A stretch of 64,000 bases of DNA, from positions 16,356,075-16,420,074 of the forward strand of contig NC_026658.2 of assembly GCF_000004075.3 (NCBI RefSeq), given 5' to 3'. The position numbers were made by a program, and so were the translations under genes. A model generated the notes under the pieces. That model was not told the origin of the DNA. It saw only the letters and a program-made list of their open reading frames with translations, and ran no database searches. Positions within the stretch are counted from its first letter, which is position 1; the number at the start of each line of letters is the position of its first letter. The stretch comes from Cucumis sativus (Eukaryota; Streptophyta; Magnoliopsida; Cucurbitales; Cucurbitaceae). Below are positions 1-11,460 of this stretch, piece after piece.

Positions 1-2
1 TT

Positions 3-2504
3 TCCTTTGTTGCTAATACTTTTCAGCGTAATGGGTTTCTTTCGCCGTATCGAAAGTGTACATTGAGTCGACGGGTTCTGGCGTTTGCTGCGTCCCATGA
101 AGAGTCGGTATGCCAAATTCTGTCATCTTTTGTCGTTGTGTTGAATTTCTAGTTGCTGATTGGAATTGGGATTAGCGTAGAATTTAGGATAATTTATGAT
201 ATATTGTGGCTGTAGGATTTTGAATGTCACTAGGAGGAGGATGAGGTCTGTGGTTTAGTAATTCATATGTGTATTATGAATTGCATTATTGAGCAGTTAA
301 ATTAAAGTCTTGGACATTTATATTTATTTAAATTATTTTAGCTCCATGACATGTGATCAGTAATCTAGCCATATCTACATTGTCCAGCCAAGCTTTGTTG
401 AATAACGATGGCTTTTTTAGTACTCAAGGATTTTTTCATAAGGCCAACATTTGCATGAAAGATATGGTATTTCATTTATTTGAAAGGAGATGTTATCCTT
501 CAACTCTTATGATGGTAATGATGTGCATGCATGCAAGTTTCAAGCTTGATAAATGAAGATTTTCATATTGTATATTCTTTCATTTCTCTTGATGAATGCT
601 CGGGTTTTTTTTATGAAAAATAATAATAGTCTATAATTGTCTGACTAGTTTTTGATATTCAGGTTTAGTATCACATTATCTGAGAATGGTTGGGTGCTTA
701 TTTTACTTATAAAATTATGTTAATATGCTAAACATGGTTAGCAAATTTTCAAGATGGTGTAGTTGATTATATGCATTGAATGTAGATTGATAGATTCCTT
801 TGTTTTCCTATTTGTATAACTAGCATTCAGAAACTCAAGGGAAGAACGAAGGAAAAGATTTAGAATTTGATGCTGAAAAGGCACAAGAGTTGTGGAAAAA
901 TGCTTTAGATTCCTTCAAGGAACAAGCTGTGAAGATGAAAGCAATTTCAAAGGATGCGTATGATGAATACTCTGAGAAAGCATTAGTTGCTCTGAATGAA
1001 ACTTCAAAGCTTTTGAAAATTCAAGCTGATAAGGCAAAGGATGATTTGGCTTTAATAGTGCAAGAATTCAGTGAAGAAAGTAAAGAATATATTGCCACTG
1101 CCACAGAGCGTTATCCTGAAGAAATCAAGGAGATTGTGGAAACATTTACTTCTCCCACTGACGACTTAAGTGATATTTCAAAAGTTCATGAATTCTATTA
1201 TGGGATACCATACGGTATGTATTACAAACTTTATGTGAGGTTTGAATGGAGTAGGGCCAGCTTGGCTTTAGTACAACCATTTATTTCTGCTTCTAATCGA
1301 GCAATCCATCCAAATCTAATTTGAATTTGGAGGCAAAGAAACCTCCAGAAAGAATAATTGAAGGAATTTAATATCTGTATATATTGCAACATTGTCCTTT
1401 CTAGAATCTATCTATGACTCGTTAAGTGGATGTCGTTTTTGCATCAATATATCTAGTTCTGTTGGCCTATAAATTTCCTGCTGAGTTTCTTATTTAGTAT
1501 TTATTTTTTTACTTACTTTTTATTGCTGATGTACAGGACTGGTTCTTTCTGTTGGTGGTTTTGTTTCCTTCATGCTAACGGGAAGTCTTGCTGCAATTAG
1601 ATTTGGAGTGATACTTGGTGGTGGTTTGTTGGTGTTGAGTATTTTGAGCTTACAGTCGTACAAAAGAGGACAATCACTTCCACTTGCTCTGAAGGGGCAA
1701 GCAGGTTAGTCTTCCATTAATTCAATAACATAACATATGTAACATACATGGGAGCTATTTGTTTGAGTAAACATTTTGGCCCTCAATTCTACACTGTACA
1801 GCATTTAAGCTTGTTTTAAAATGCTTACTTGGCAAGTATTTTTCTGTTGTCTTGTCATGATCACGTTTTCTAAGTCACATTCTTCATTATCTGTCACCTT
1901 AAGCTACTATATCTTCGCTAGTTTGTACAAGCTTATTCAGATAAGGAGGAGGATTGTAGATGTAAGGACTATAAAGTGTAATGAATTGTTTTTTCTTCTT
2001 CTTCACTTAGTCATCCGATAAGTCTTCTAGCCTTAATTGCTGCTCACATTTCCCGAGTCCATTTCTTTTGAGTTCATCAGTTTTATTTTGTTAGAAGGAA
2101 TTTTTCAACGTTTCAAGAATTTTTTTGTAACAGTGATTGCAAGTGTTCTATTTCTTAGAGAGTTGCGCTTGCTGTTTCAGGTGAAAACTCTCGACACTAA
2201 CTAAATGTTATCTTTACATGGTGAATGACTCTTTTCTTATACTTTGTTTTTTTTTTTTTTATTTCTCATTCTCTCCTTCTCAATGCAGAGACCATCATTT
2301 TTTAGTCTTCTGACTACTTTGATCAGGTTTATGTCTTTTCTTACTTCATTCTTCTCATGTTATTTCAATTCATTTTTCATTGTTTAAAGGTTTGTTGGCT
2401 GAAAGTTCTCTTTTTTGTGCAGTGCAACTATGGTCACACTATATTTCTATAGGATCGCTCTGAATGCTCGCATCAAAAAAGGAAAAGATTTCAGGACAGA
2501 ATGA
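3..2504 (+). CDS. FAX3: FATTY ACID EXPORT 3-like chloroplast protein (TMEM14 family), 5'-truncated
   Basis: FAX proteins are small membrane proteins that move free fatty acids across the plastid inner envelope. The readable exons are 3-107, 824-1214, 1537-1704, 2134-2180, 2289-2326 and 2423-2504 (TGA at 2502); all splice phases agree and all introns are GT-AG. The first exon gives the end of a basic, Ser/Arg-rich plastid transit peptide (RRVLAFAASHEES). The second gives a charged, Glu/Lys-rich helical region of about 130 residues, typical of FAX3 and absent from short TMEM14 proteins. The third gives the Gly-rich hydrophobic TMEM14 core (SVGGFVSFMLTGSLAAIRFG), followed by further membrane helices and a basic C-terminus (KKGKDFRTE). 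The acceptor at 824 was preferred over one at 831 because only 824 keeps the frame. The start codon lies left of the window. FAX3 is preferred to FAX1 or FAX2 because of the long helical segment. Confidence 0.85.
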
Positions 2505-4808
2505 AATCTAGTCAGGTGAGTTGCTTTTTATGCACACATGGACACTCAGATGGGTGGAAGGTCGACAGATAAAGGCCGTTGTGACAGTCTATCTAGATAT
2601 GCCCGACCAATCGATTTTAATGGAGAGAGTTCCCTGAATTTCTGCCCTGATTCAGTTTTCTTTCTACTTGTAGGAGAAAGTTCACCAAATCTCCATATCT
2701 TCATGATCTGAAAACCACAGTTAGCATACTTGAAGAAAATAGTTTCTGCTTGTTCAGTTAAAAAGAAAACTTGGAAAGAAATGGTATGATGCTGCTAAGG
2801 CTAAGAGTTCCAAGGAAGTAGACCATGAGGTTGAATTTCGATTGGGAAAAAGGGTATGGAAATTTGGATTATGATTAAGTTTGATGGTAGGGTAGTATTT
2901 TACATTTATGTTTTGCTAGCTGGTTTTTAAGAGCATCAAAGAAATGGATTTAATATCTCTTTCTTTCTTTCTTTCTTTCTTTCTTTCCTTCCTTTCTTTT
3001 TGAGAGTTCATTTTTCTCTTTTATTGAGTGTCGACAAGAGACACAACAATGTGAAGGAGCCAGCTGAGTGGAAGAGATGGTTGAAAAAAACTGGCAACTC
3101 CCAAGTAAATTTGAATGTGTTTTAACGTTTTGTTGACTCCAATTGTACTAAAAATAATTGTAAAACTGTTGAGAGAAATGAATCCACGTGATTTAATGTG
3201 GTTTCCTAATTTTGTTGGCTTTCCACTATTGGATCTCACCTATACTTTTTCCTCATGGTTGGTTTTCTTTTAATTGAATTTTTGAGTTAGCAAGGTTAAT
3301 ATCAAATAAATGCAGCACCCCATATAGTTTAAATGGTTTAGACATCTTCTACCCAAGAGTAATATAAGTTTATATCTACTCAACATTTGGGGAGATGTCC
3401 TTGCTAACGCTTTCAAGATCATGTTCCTAAGCTATACTGGGTTTTCCTGAAAAACTTATAACTGCTAACTTCAATGGGCTATTTGCACTTTCAGTTTCAG
3501 TTTATAATAGCCTTTTCAACTATTATAATCTTCATCCTCAACTAAATTAGTGTTCATACCCTTTCCTCTCACCCTATCTTCCTGTTTGCTCATTTCTACA
3601 TGTGCTAAAATGATCTACACTACAAACTATTCAACACTGCAAATACAATTATTGTAGGAAAGAAATCCTAAGTGAGGTTTGACACTTAGATATCATGTGT
3701 CCCTTTGGACTTCTGTTTCAATGACCTATTGTAACTATTTCCTTGGTATCATTTTACTTCGGTGGAGTCCCTTCTTTTAGTTGGGAGGTTATTGGTCAGC
3801 TTGCTTCTTTTTTTTTTCTCTCTCTAATATCCTATCCTTCCATTTTTCTTCTCAATGAAGTTCTTGCTTTTATTAAAACAACACAACTATTGTAATTTGC
3901 AAAATACTAGACCTAACAAATAATAATAACCACTAAATTAGCAGTCTCACATGCCAAAAAATCCATTGAAAAAGCAAGTCAATGGATGTGAGAATGAAAG
4001 ATTCTAACATTTTCATGTTTAGTTCTTTCTCATTTGATGTCTAAGCTAAAATGGTTACAACGCACAAAAAGAAAGAAGTGAATAAAACCCAAAGGTGTAT
4101 GTTAGTGTTGTACTTTCCATCACACTTGCTCATTCCTTATGTTGCGTAAAAATTTCTCAAATCTTTACAAGGGTTAAAAGAAACAAATAAGGAACCAAAA
4201 AAAGAGAAAAAGAAGAAAAAAAAAAAAAAAGAAAGAAAACCCCCTATTATATACTTCAATTCAATCTCTCCTTTCTCTTTCAAACTGTGTACGTTCTTTT
4301 TACCTCAGCACCCTAACATCATATGATACAGTATCGCATAATTCAGCATTAGTTTCATCCTCCTCCAATCCAACCAAAAAAACAAAACATAGACCCTACG
4401 ACTCGAGATCCCTCCTCTGCTTCAGACACGAATTATCGCATCCTTTTCTAATAATCATCACACCCCAACCAGAGAACATTTCATTTCGTGGGGCATTCCA
4501 TCTTCTCTCATCTTCATATCACACCTGACTCCAAATTCTGTGGATCCAACTCCCGTGATGCACATTGTGTTTGAGGACGAACTGAAATCATTTGTATCAT
4601 AAGACCTTCCTAAAGCACCTTCTTAAGCCTTCAGAGTGGATATCTATCCTCAAAGTATAATTAACTAAAAGAATTCATCTATGTCCAAGGAAAAAAATGC
4701 ATCACTTGGCATGTCCAACTTTCAAAGTTACAATCACGCATGTGTGGCAGGGGGAAGCCATCTGCAAATGAGTTTTTGCTCACAAGATGGTAGTAGAGTA
4801 GACACGTG
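2505..4808. other. Intergenic region between two converging genes
   Basis: This holds the 3' UTR of the FAX3-like gene (+) and, from the right, the 3' UTR of the flippase gene (-). Apart from the CTTT tract and an A-rich run near 4200-4235 I see no coding exon, RNA gene or element with clear ends. The stretch 4240-4800 is less AT-biased than the rest, consistent with transcribed 3' UTR of the minus-strand gene. Confidence 0.6.
2957..3000. repeat. (CTTT)n microsatellite
   Basis: About eleven CTTT units, the last few interrupted (CCTT). It lies in the intergenic space beyond the FAX3-like 3' end and is likely length-polymorphic. No function is apparent. Confidence 0.9.
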
Positions 4809-7800
4809 TTAATTGGAATCTCGATCTCGCTTTGAGCCTATTTGTTCTCGACCTTTTCGTTTTCTCAGCACCTCGGCTTCTCTGGCTATCTGAATATCTG
4901 AGGGCCAAAATCTTTGATTCACAACTTTGAATAGATAACGTGGAAGCAATGCTACAACTATTATTAGCAATATAGTCAGCCAATAGGTTGGAGACTTAGC
5001 CAAATGAAAGATCGTCCTACACAACAACAAATAAAAAGGGTCAATCATGCAAGTAAATAACATTAGATGGACACCTAGACATTTACACATAAATAAGATG
5101 AGATCATCAAGATTTTGTACAAGAAACTAACCAGTAGTTAGGAAAAACGGGTATAGAATCCAACACCACCATGCAAGCATATGTTATGACTATGGATCCC
5201 CAGACTGCAGCATGTGTAATATATACCCAACGTTGAACGTCCATCGCCAAGTGTACGTTGACAAGAATAACAACTGCTATCGTCCACAAACTTCCCAAGC
5301 TCCATATATCAATGGTACTCTCATTGTAAATGTACAAAGGAACATAGAAGAGAACAAGACTCTGCCACAGGGTATCAATCATTGTGAACCAAAAGAGACG
5401 CAAATTGTATGCCTCCTGTCTATGACCAGCACCATAGAGCTTAGGATACTGGAGTAAGGTTTTGTGACTCAAGTCTTTGTCCAGAATACCAACAAAAATA
5501 GTAGGGATAGACGTATAAATAACGGAGTAAAACACACTACTCCAATCAGTCAAAGCTGAAGTTGTTGAGAATGCCGTGCATAGAATGTACCTAAGGAATA
5601 CAAAATAAAAGGGCACATTAATAATGCATAATTTCATAACCAGATGGCATGTTTCGGATTTGAAGAGAAGAGAGGCCATAAAATGCAGAATTTTGTTTTT
5701 TTTTTTTTTGAAAAAAAAAGACCACCATTGTAAGAGTTGGTGTCATGTTGTCAAGATGTAATTTATGCATAAACAAGCATATAAAATCATAGCACAAACT
5801 ACACTTTCCATTAAGTATTTTACTCTCTAAGTTCATCAGATGACATATAGTATGACTGAAAAGCAGTTGGAATGCATGTATCCATTGATGCGAAAAGAAA
5901 CTTATCATACCAGAAGAGCATCAAGACAAAAACGGCGTTGCGGTAAAAGTTGTAAAGAACCATGTAGCCTACACGCTGATAGTTCCAATGTCCATGAACT
6001 AGTAGTAATCTTTTCAAGAAGCGAAATTGTCCCATGGCAAAATCAGATGCCATAACCGCTTGACGCCCTTCCTGTCCACATATACCAACACCCACATCGG
6101 CCATCTGAATCATTGAGACATCATTGGCCCCTAAAAGAATTGCCATTGAAAGCATTTGTCAGTTAACTCAATAAACAGAGGTTGTGATATTTAGGGAGTT
6201 AGAGAAGAAATCTTACCATCTCCAATTGCCAATGTCATATCATCAGTTCTACTCTTAATCAGATCAACAATTCCAGCTTTCTGCAGAGGAGCAACACGAC
6301 AGCATAGCACAACATCGCATGAAGTGGCAAGGTCAAAAAGCTGCCATAAAATAGGAAACATTTCAACAATCATTAACAAGTTTTGAAGTATTAGAATGAT
6401 ATTACTGACACTGCAATGTAAAGGTTCTCAAAGGTAACAACAAGATTCTTGCCTCTGACTCCAATTCCTTCTCCAAAATGTACACCAAACTGTTTCCATC
6501 AATGATTAGAGCTAGTGGTTTATCAGTCAAGTCTTCTTTCCCTTCAGTAAAATCTGACATACTAGGTGTCTTCGGTATATCATGATCATGACATTCATTC
6601 TCACAATTCCTAAGCTTTGGCCTTTGACTTCCGCACTGTGTTGATTTAATACCATATTTTGCCAAAGCATCAGCTAAAAGTTGCCTGCAATCATTCTCTG
6701 AATTTCCATTGATAACTATTGACTGCATATCGGAAGTCAGCAGTTTGCAGGAGAGACCAATTGATATGGCTGTCTCCTGCTTATCTCCAGTCAGAATCCA
6801 AACCTTTATTCCTGCCTGTCGAAGAGATTCAATGGCTTCAGGTACACCATCTTGAAGCTTGTCCTCGATAGCAGTTGCACCCAAAAGCTTTAGATCACAT
6901 TCTATAAGGGCTGCTGTCTGACGTAGTTTTACTGCTCTTTCAGTTAAAGAAGTACTGGCATCCTCATATCTGCTCTGCCACAACTCAAATTCAGAATCAT
7001 TCAGATCTTTGGCAGCAACTACAAGTGTTCGTAAACCTTCCTTTGAATATTCACACAAATGGTTCTCAGTAGTAAGCTTGATAAATTCATCCCTATCAGA
7101 GTCAATGCTTGTAATATTCAACATCGAAGTATCGGCACCTTTTACCAGCACCTTTATAGTGTTGTCAGGGAATCTGATGACGACGGACATTCTTTTTCGA
7201 ACACTATCAAACTCATGTAAACCCAAAACGTCTAACCTAGAATCCACAAAAAAATAAAGACCGGATGTAATGTAGTATGGAACAAACTATCATAAAAATC
7301 ATTCAAACACAACATAACAGGATATGGATAAAAAATAATTAGACAAGCTAAGAATTAAAATTAGAAAGCAAAGGATTATCTACCTTAAGTTCTCACCATT
7401 GACATCAATAACAATATGCCCAGACGTGCGCTCAAAAAGGGTATATCCATAAGCAGAGGCTGCAGCAACTAGTGCTTGCTCATCAGGGGATTCCCCCTGA
7501 TAATTAATAGTTTCAAAACCCTCCTCGCTCAATTCACCATTTGCATAATTAGATTTGTCATCCATGTGAATAGGAATTACAGTATTGCATGCAGCCAATG
7601 TAAGAAAAAACTCATGTGCAGCAATCTTTTCATCTCCGTTTAGGTCCTTGTGCAACAATTTGATAAGTTCAGTATCAACAGCAACTTCAGATTTAAGTTT
7701 CCACCTCCTCCTGCCTAAAGTTGCTGTTACAAAAAGATCACACTAGATGAAGGAAAAAGAAAGAAAAAACATGATATAATCTCAAAATTTCATCAACCAG

Positions 7801-10248
7801 AAGGTTTTGATAACTCAGGGTAACATCACAGGACATAGGCTGGTCATCTATTGGAGATCATACTGACACAAGACCCTAGAACTAATTTTATTCTCATACA
7901 ACTTAACTCTAATTAACTTCGGAAGTTATGTGCCAACCCTCCCACCTTTTGAACTCTGTAGATTATAGATGAATATACCCTACACCTGAACAGAAAAAAT
8001 GTTATGAAAGCGGTTTGTAAAATTGAAAATTGAGACCACCAACAAGCAAGAAATGGCTGTTTCATACAAATCCTTTTATGTTTATAGATACAAAGAAACA
8101 CCAATTAAGAGACTAACTTCGAAAAACATAAGATTTCCCTTGGAAAAAAATGTAAACTCAATAACAAACATGCAAACAGATATTTCCTTCACTAAAGAAT
8201 ATTAAAAACTGAGCAATAAAAGATAGGGAACAGTCATAGAGAAATTTAGTACACAGCAATGTATACATTTAGAAAGTGGTGCAAAAAAAATATTATAATA
8301 AAAGCAACAACAACAATACTTGATATGTTATCAACCGCCAAGCTAAAAGAAAGGCAGGGAAGTAGGGAGACACAAACCAACGGCAATAGCATTGGCAGAT
8401 TAACTAACAAGAGTTGTCTCTATAAGTTCACCCAAACATGGATAACAAAATTATGACAATGGAAGCAGTGAAACTATTTTCCGTACCTGGGATGGAATAC
8501 AGCATTGATGGATATTCCTCAGACAAGTTGCTCCCATAATTCTTCCCATGCACACTTGCCCTTTTAAATTCCATTTTATTTTCCGTAAGTGTTCCTGTTT
8601 TATCAGAAAATATATAGCGAACTTGACCAAGATCCTCATTGATATTCAATGATCTGCACTGGAACCTTGAGGAAGAGGCTCTGCAGTACATGTGCTTATC
8701 TTCAATCATGAAATATGACTGGCCCAGTCTCACCATCTCCATTGTAATATAAAGGGATATTGGTATCATAATCTGAAACACTATAATAGAACTCAAAAAG
8801 GAGAAAAATGTTTCCATAGGTATTCCATAAAACCTATACCTCTTACCATTATCAGCCCCGTTTGTGAAATACCTTTTCCTATAATATGGCAAGGTATCAA
8901 GCCGTTCCTTGTGCCGAACAAGCCATGAGCCCATTCCAAGGGCCACAACTAGACACATGATAAAGAGGAAAATTGACAACCACAATGTTTCCCTGTTCAT
9001 GTAACCCTCTAGTTTACTTCGCTTGGCAGGAGACATTGCACTGTTTAACATGGCTTTTGTCTCTTGCCCAGCATAGACAACCACCCCAATAATCCATTCA
9101 GTGTTCTTCAGCTGACAACCCCGTAAGACTATGTTTGACTGACTGAGCGGAAATTTATGGTTGTTGAACTCCATATTGGCAGTGAACTCATAGATGTTCC
9201 TATTAGGTTGTTCACATCGAATAAGACCAGAATATGAACACCCCTCAGCGACTGCAGATGCTGTTTCCTGCCTAGCATACCTTGTTTTCAAGTTTGATTC
9301 ACCATCCAAATTCATCGTTTGGATGTAAGCAAGACCACTAGGATCACTTGTCCCCAATAAAACCATGTCACAAGGAATGACCTCATCAGCACAAATCTTG
9401 ACAACTTCACCTGCACGTATTTTTTTCCATACCTTCAATCGAAAATCATCAGATTGAAACACCAAAGCCTGTTTATTGTTCTCATTACGATCAGATCTGT
9501 GTCTCCGCCAATCCTCATAGCCATCTTTAATAGCTGTGACACAGAGCACAAACAGAAGGGGAAAAAGAGATACCGTTCTCCCAAAGACTGCCAAAGGTGG
9601 AAGCTGGTTAAGAGCTGCAATAGCAAGAAAATAAAGATAGGCTACGCGGTGGAATTGAATAAAGAGGTTCTTTGGCAAGAAAGTAATCAATGTGTACTTG
9701 CTGGTGGTTATCTCATTTCCTGTGAACTCATATTTGTCATTAGTTCTCCTTGGATCATTGATGTATATCGACCTTGGATTATCGTCATGCTGTAAATTAT
9801 CCTCGAACACCATACTCTTATGACGACTTCTTTGCGCTTTATGCAACTTCTCCTGAACCCTAGAAAGTTCAAAGCTTTCAGGGTTATTATCGTTAATATT
9901 ATGCATCTCCATTGCACCCCACGAGACCAGGCGTCTTCTATCCTGGGTGGGGTAGCCAAAAGGAAACTGCTGAGAAAGCAGAGAGCCAACAGTAGAAAAC
10001 TGCCTCTTCCTAGAAAGCGAAATAGACCGGCTGAGGCAATCCTCGCTACTCCAAGCGTTATCTCCAAAAGGGCTGGCGCAGTTCTCCTTCACATCCACAA
10101 TGTCACTATGAGCATCGTCGTAACTGGAAGAGGTGAAGGAAGCACTGCGACATAGACAACCAACCGAACCACGATTTCGAGATTGGGATCTGTATTCAAT
10201 AACTGAGGGAGATTCTGATGAAGCCAGCAAGGGCTGACCAGATGTCAT
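4809..10248 (-). CDS. ALA1: P4-type phospholipid-transporting ATPase (lipid flippase), ALA1-like
   Basis: P4-ATPases flip phospholipids from the outer to the cytosolic leaflet using ATP, usually with an ALIS/CDC50 partner. Seven coding exons join in frame: 10248-8487, 7723-7384, 7236-6453, 6340-6217, 6130-5911, 5590-5132 and 5016-4809, giving 1298 residues. Visible motifs are the DGES actuator-domain site, the P4-specific PISL in TM4, the phosphorylation loop DKTGTLT (Asp about residue 549), KGAD in the nucleotide-binding domain, and the hinge GDGAND (about 1002-1007), which spans an exon junction. The last two-thirds of the C-terminal half holds several hydrophobic helices and ends in a highly basic tail ([17 protein letters not shown]). 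The N-terminal cytosolic extension of about 140 residues is Ser/Arg-rich, making the protein longer than I recall for Arabidopsis ALA1 (about 1158). All splice phases agree, and no key residue is missing. ALA1 assignment is confident at subfamily level; membrane location is inferred. Confidence 0.93.
6341..6452 (-). other. GC-AG intron inside the flippase gene
   Basis: On the minus strand the exon ends in CAGAG and the intron starts GCAAGA, ending in TATGGCAG. Only this junction joins ELESE to LFDLATSCD, the continuous P4-ATPase sequence, in phase 0. The nearest GT upstream (gtcaga) breaks the frame. GC donors are a known minor class in plants and usually have a strong flanking AG|GCAAG consensus, as here. 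Confidence 0.85.
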
Positions 10249-11460
10249 AAATTATCTTTTGACCACATTAGAGAGTTTCACATACAAATCAAACAAAGCC
10301 CCGGCAAACATTAAACCTTTCACCCCAACTCCATCCAAGCAAACCACAGAAAACCAAAAGAGCTCAATCTCCATCTCACCAAGAAACCGCATCCCATCAT
10401 CCTCCTAAACCCATATTTCTTGTTCTACCCAACAATCTATTCCAACGTCCACGCCTCAGCGACTAAAGGTCAGCATGATTCAAATAAAATCAAATAAATA
10501 ACTTCATAAGAAAATCCTCAAACGTTAAGACGAAAAATCCCTCTGCCTGAAAGTGAAGAAGACAGAGAAATATAATGGAAGGGCTTAACAATGGCAACAC
10601 ACATTCAAACTCCTGCCTTTCCCTCGGACACCATTTCCAATTAACATGAAAAAGTGAAACTTACACGCAAGAAAAAATCAGATCAGAGACCGGCTTTGAA
10701 CAGAGGCCCAAAGAAATCTGATAAAAGAGGAATCAATGATGGACAAACAGCTCGATTCGACGAAGTATTGACAACTCTCTCTCGTGGATCCAAAACAACA
10801 GCACACCACCTTAACGATTCCCCAAGCACGCAATGCCAAAATCCTAGATATCAAATGAGACAAACACGAATTAATAACCAACCCTAAACCTAAAAAACAA
10901 CCAAAACCCACATAAAAATTTATCCCCTTTCAATTTTATTTAAAAAAAAAAAAAAAAAAAACTCCCAAATCAAATCAGACCCAGATACGCAATCATCACA
11001 AAAACCGCAAAAAAGAAAAAGGAAATGCAAAAAAAGGGTAAAATTAAAGAGAAAGTTAGAAGATAGGTACCTGTAAGTGTGTAAGAAGGGTATGAAAGAG
11101 AAGGGGTTATCGTCTCGGAATTGATGAAAGAAAGTAAAAGGAGCAGAGAGATCAGAAGGGCCTTCAATGCACTGAATACGAAATCATAGTGAAAAATGGG
11201 AGAGAAGTGAGAGAAAGAAGAAAGGGGGTGGGATCGGAGGATCTCCCACCTGAAATGGGTAGGAAAGAAATCGTGGGGTGGGGCGGGAAGATCAAATCAA
11301 AAACAAAACAAGGAAAAGAAAAAAGGAATAAATTAAGAAACTGGGGAAGAGGGATAAGAATAGAAAAGGGGGGAAAGGGAAAGAATTGGAGAGAGAGAAG
11401 TGGTAAGAGCGAGGAAATCGCAGAGAGAGAGAATCGGAAAACCACCAATTAGAAAAGGAA
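10249..11460 (-). promoter_or_regulatory. 5' leader and probable promoter of the flippase gene, with a leader intron
   Basis: Reading the minus strand, 11450-11180 is strongly CT-rich, as in many plant 5' leaders. A good donor follows CTTACAG at 11071 (intron gtacct), and a good acceptor (TTCTTCACTTTCAG) ends just before 10546, so a leader intron of about 524 nt at 10547-11070 is likely. This is inferred from splice signals alone. The short ORFs on both strands here are low-complexity and not believable as genes. Confidence 0.5.

Noticed and set aside
890..1324. Single-exon 144-residue ORF in the FAX3-like gene
   Set aside because: It is exon 2 read from a non-ATG codon and past its donor at 1215. 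The last third is intron translation.
11189..11452. ORFs on both strands in the purine/pyrimidine-rich leader of the flippase gene
   Set aside because: Low-complexity composition without domains; better explained as a CT-rich 5' leader.
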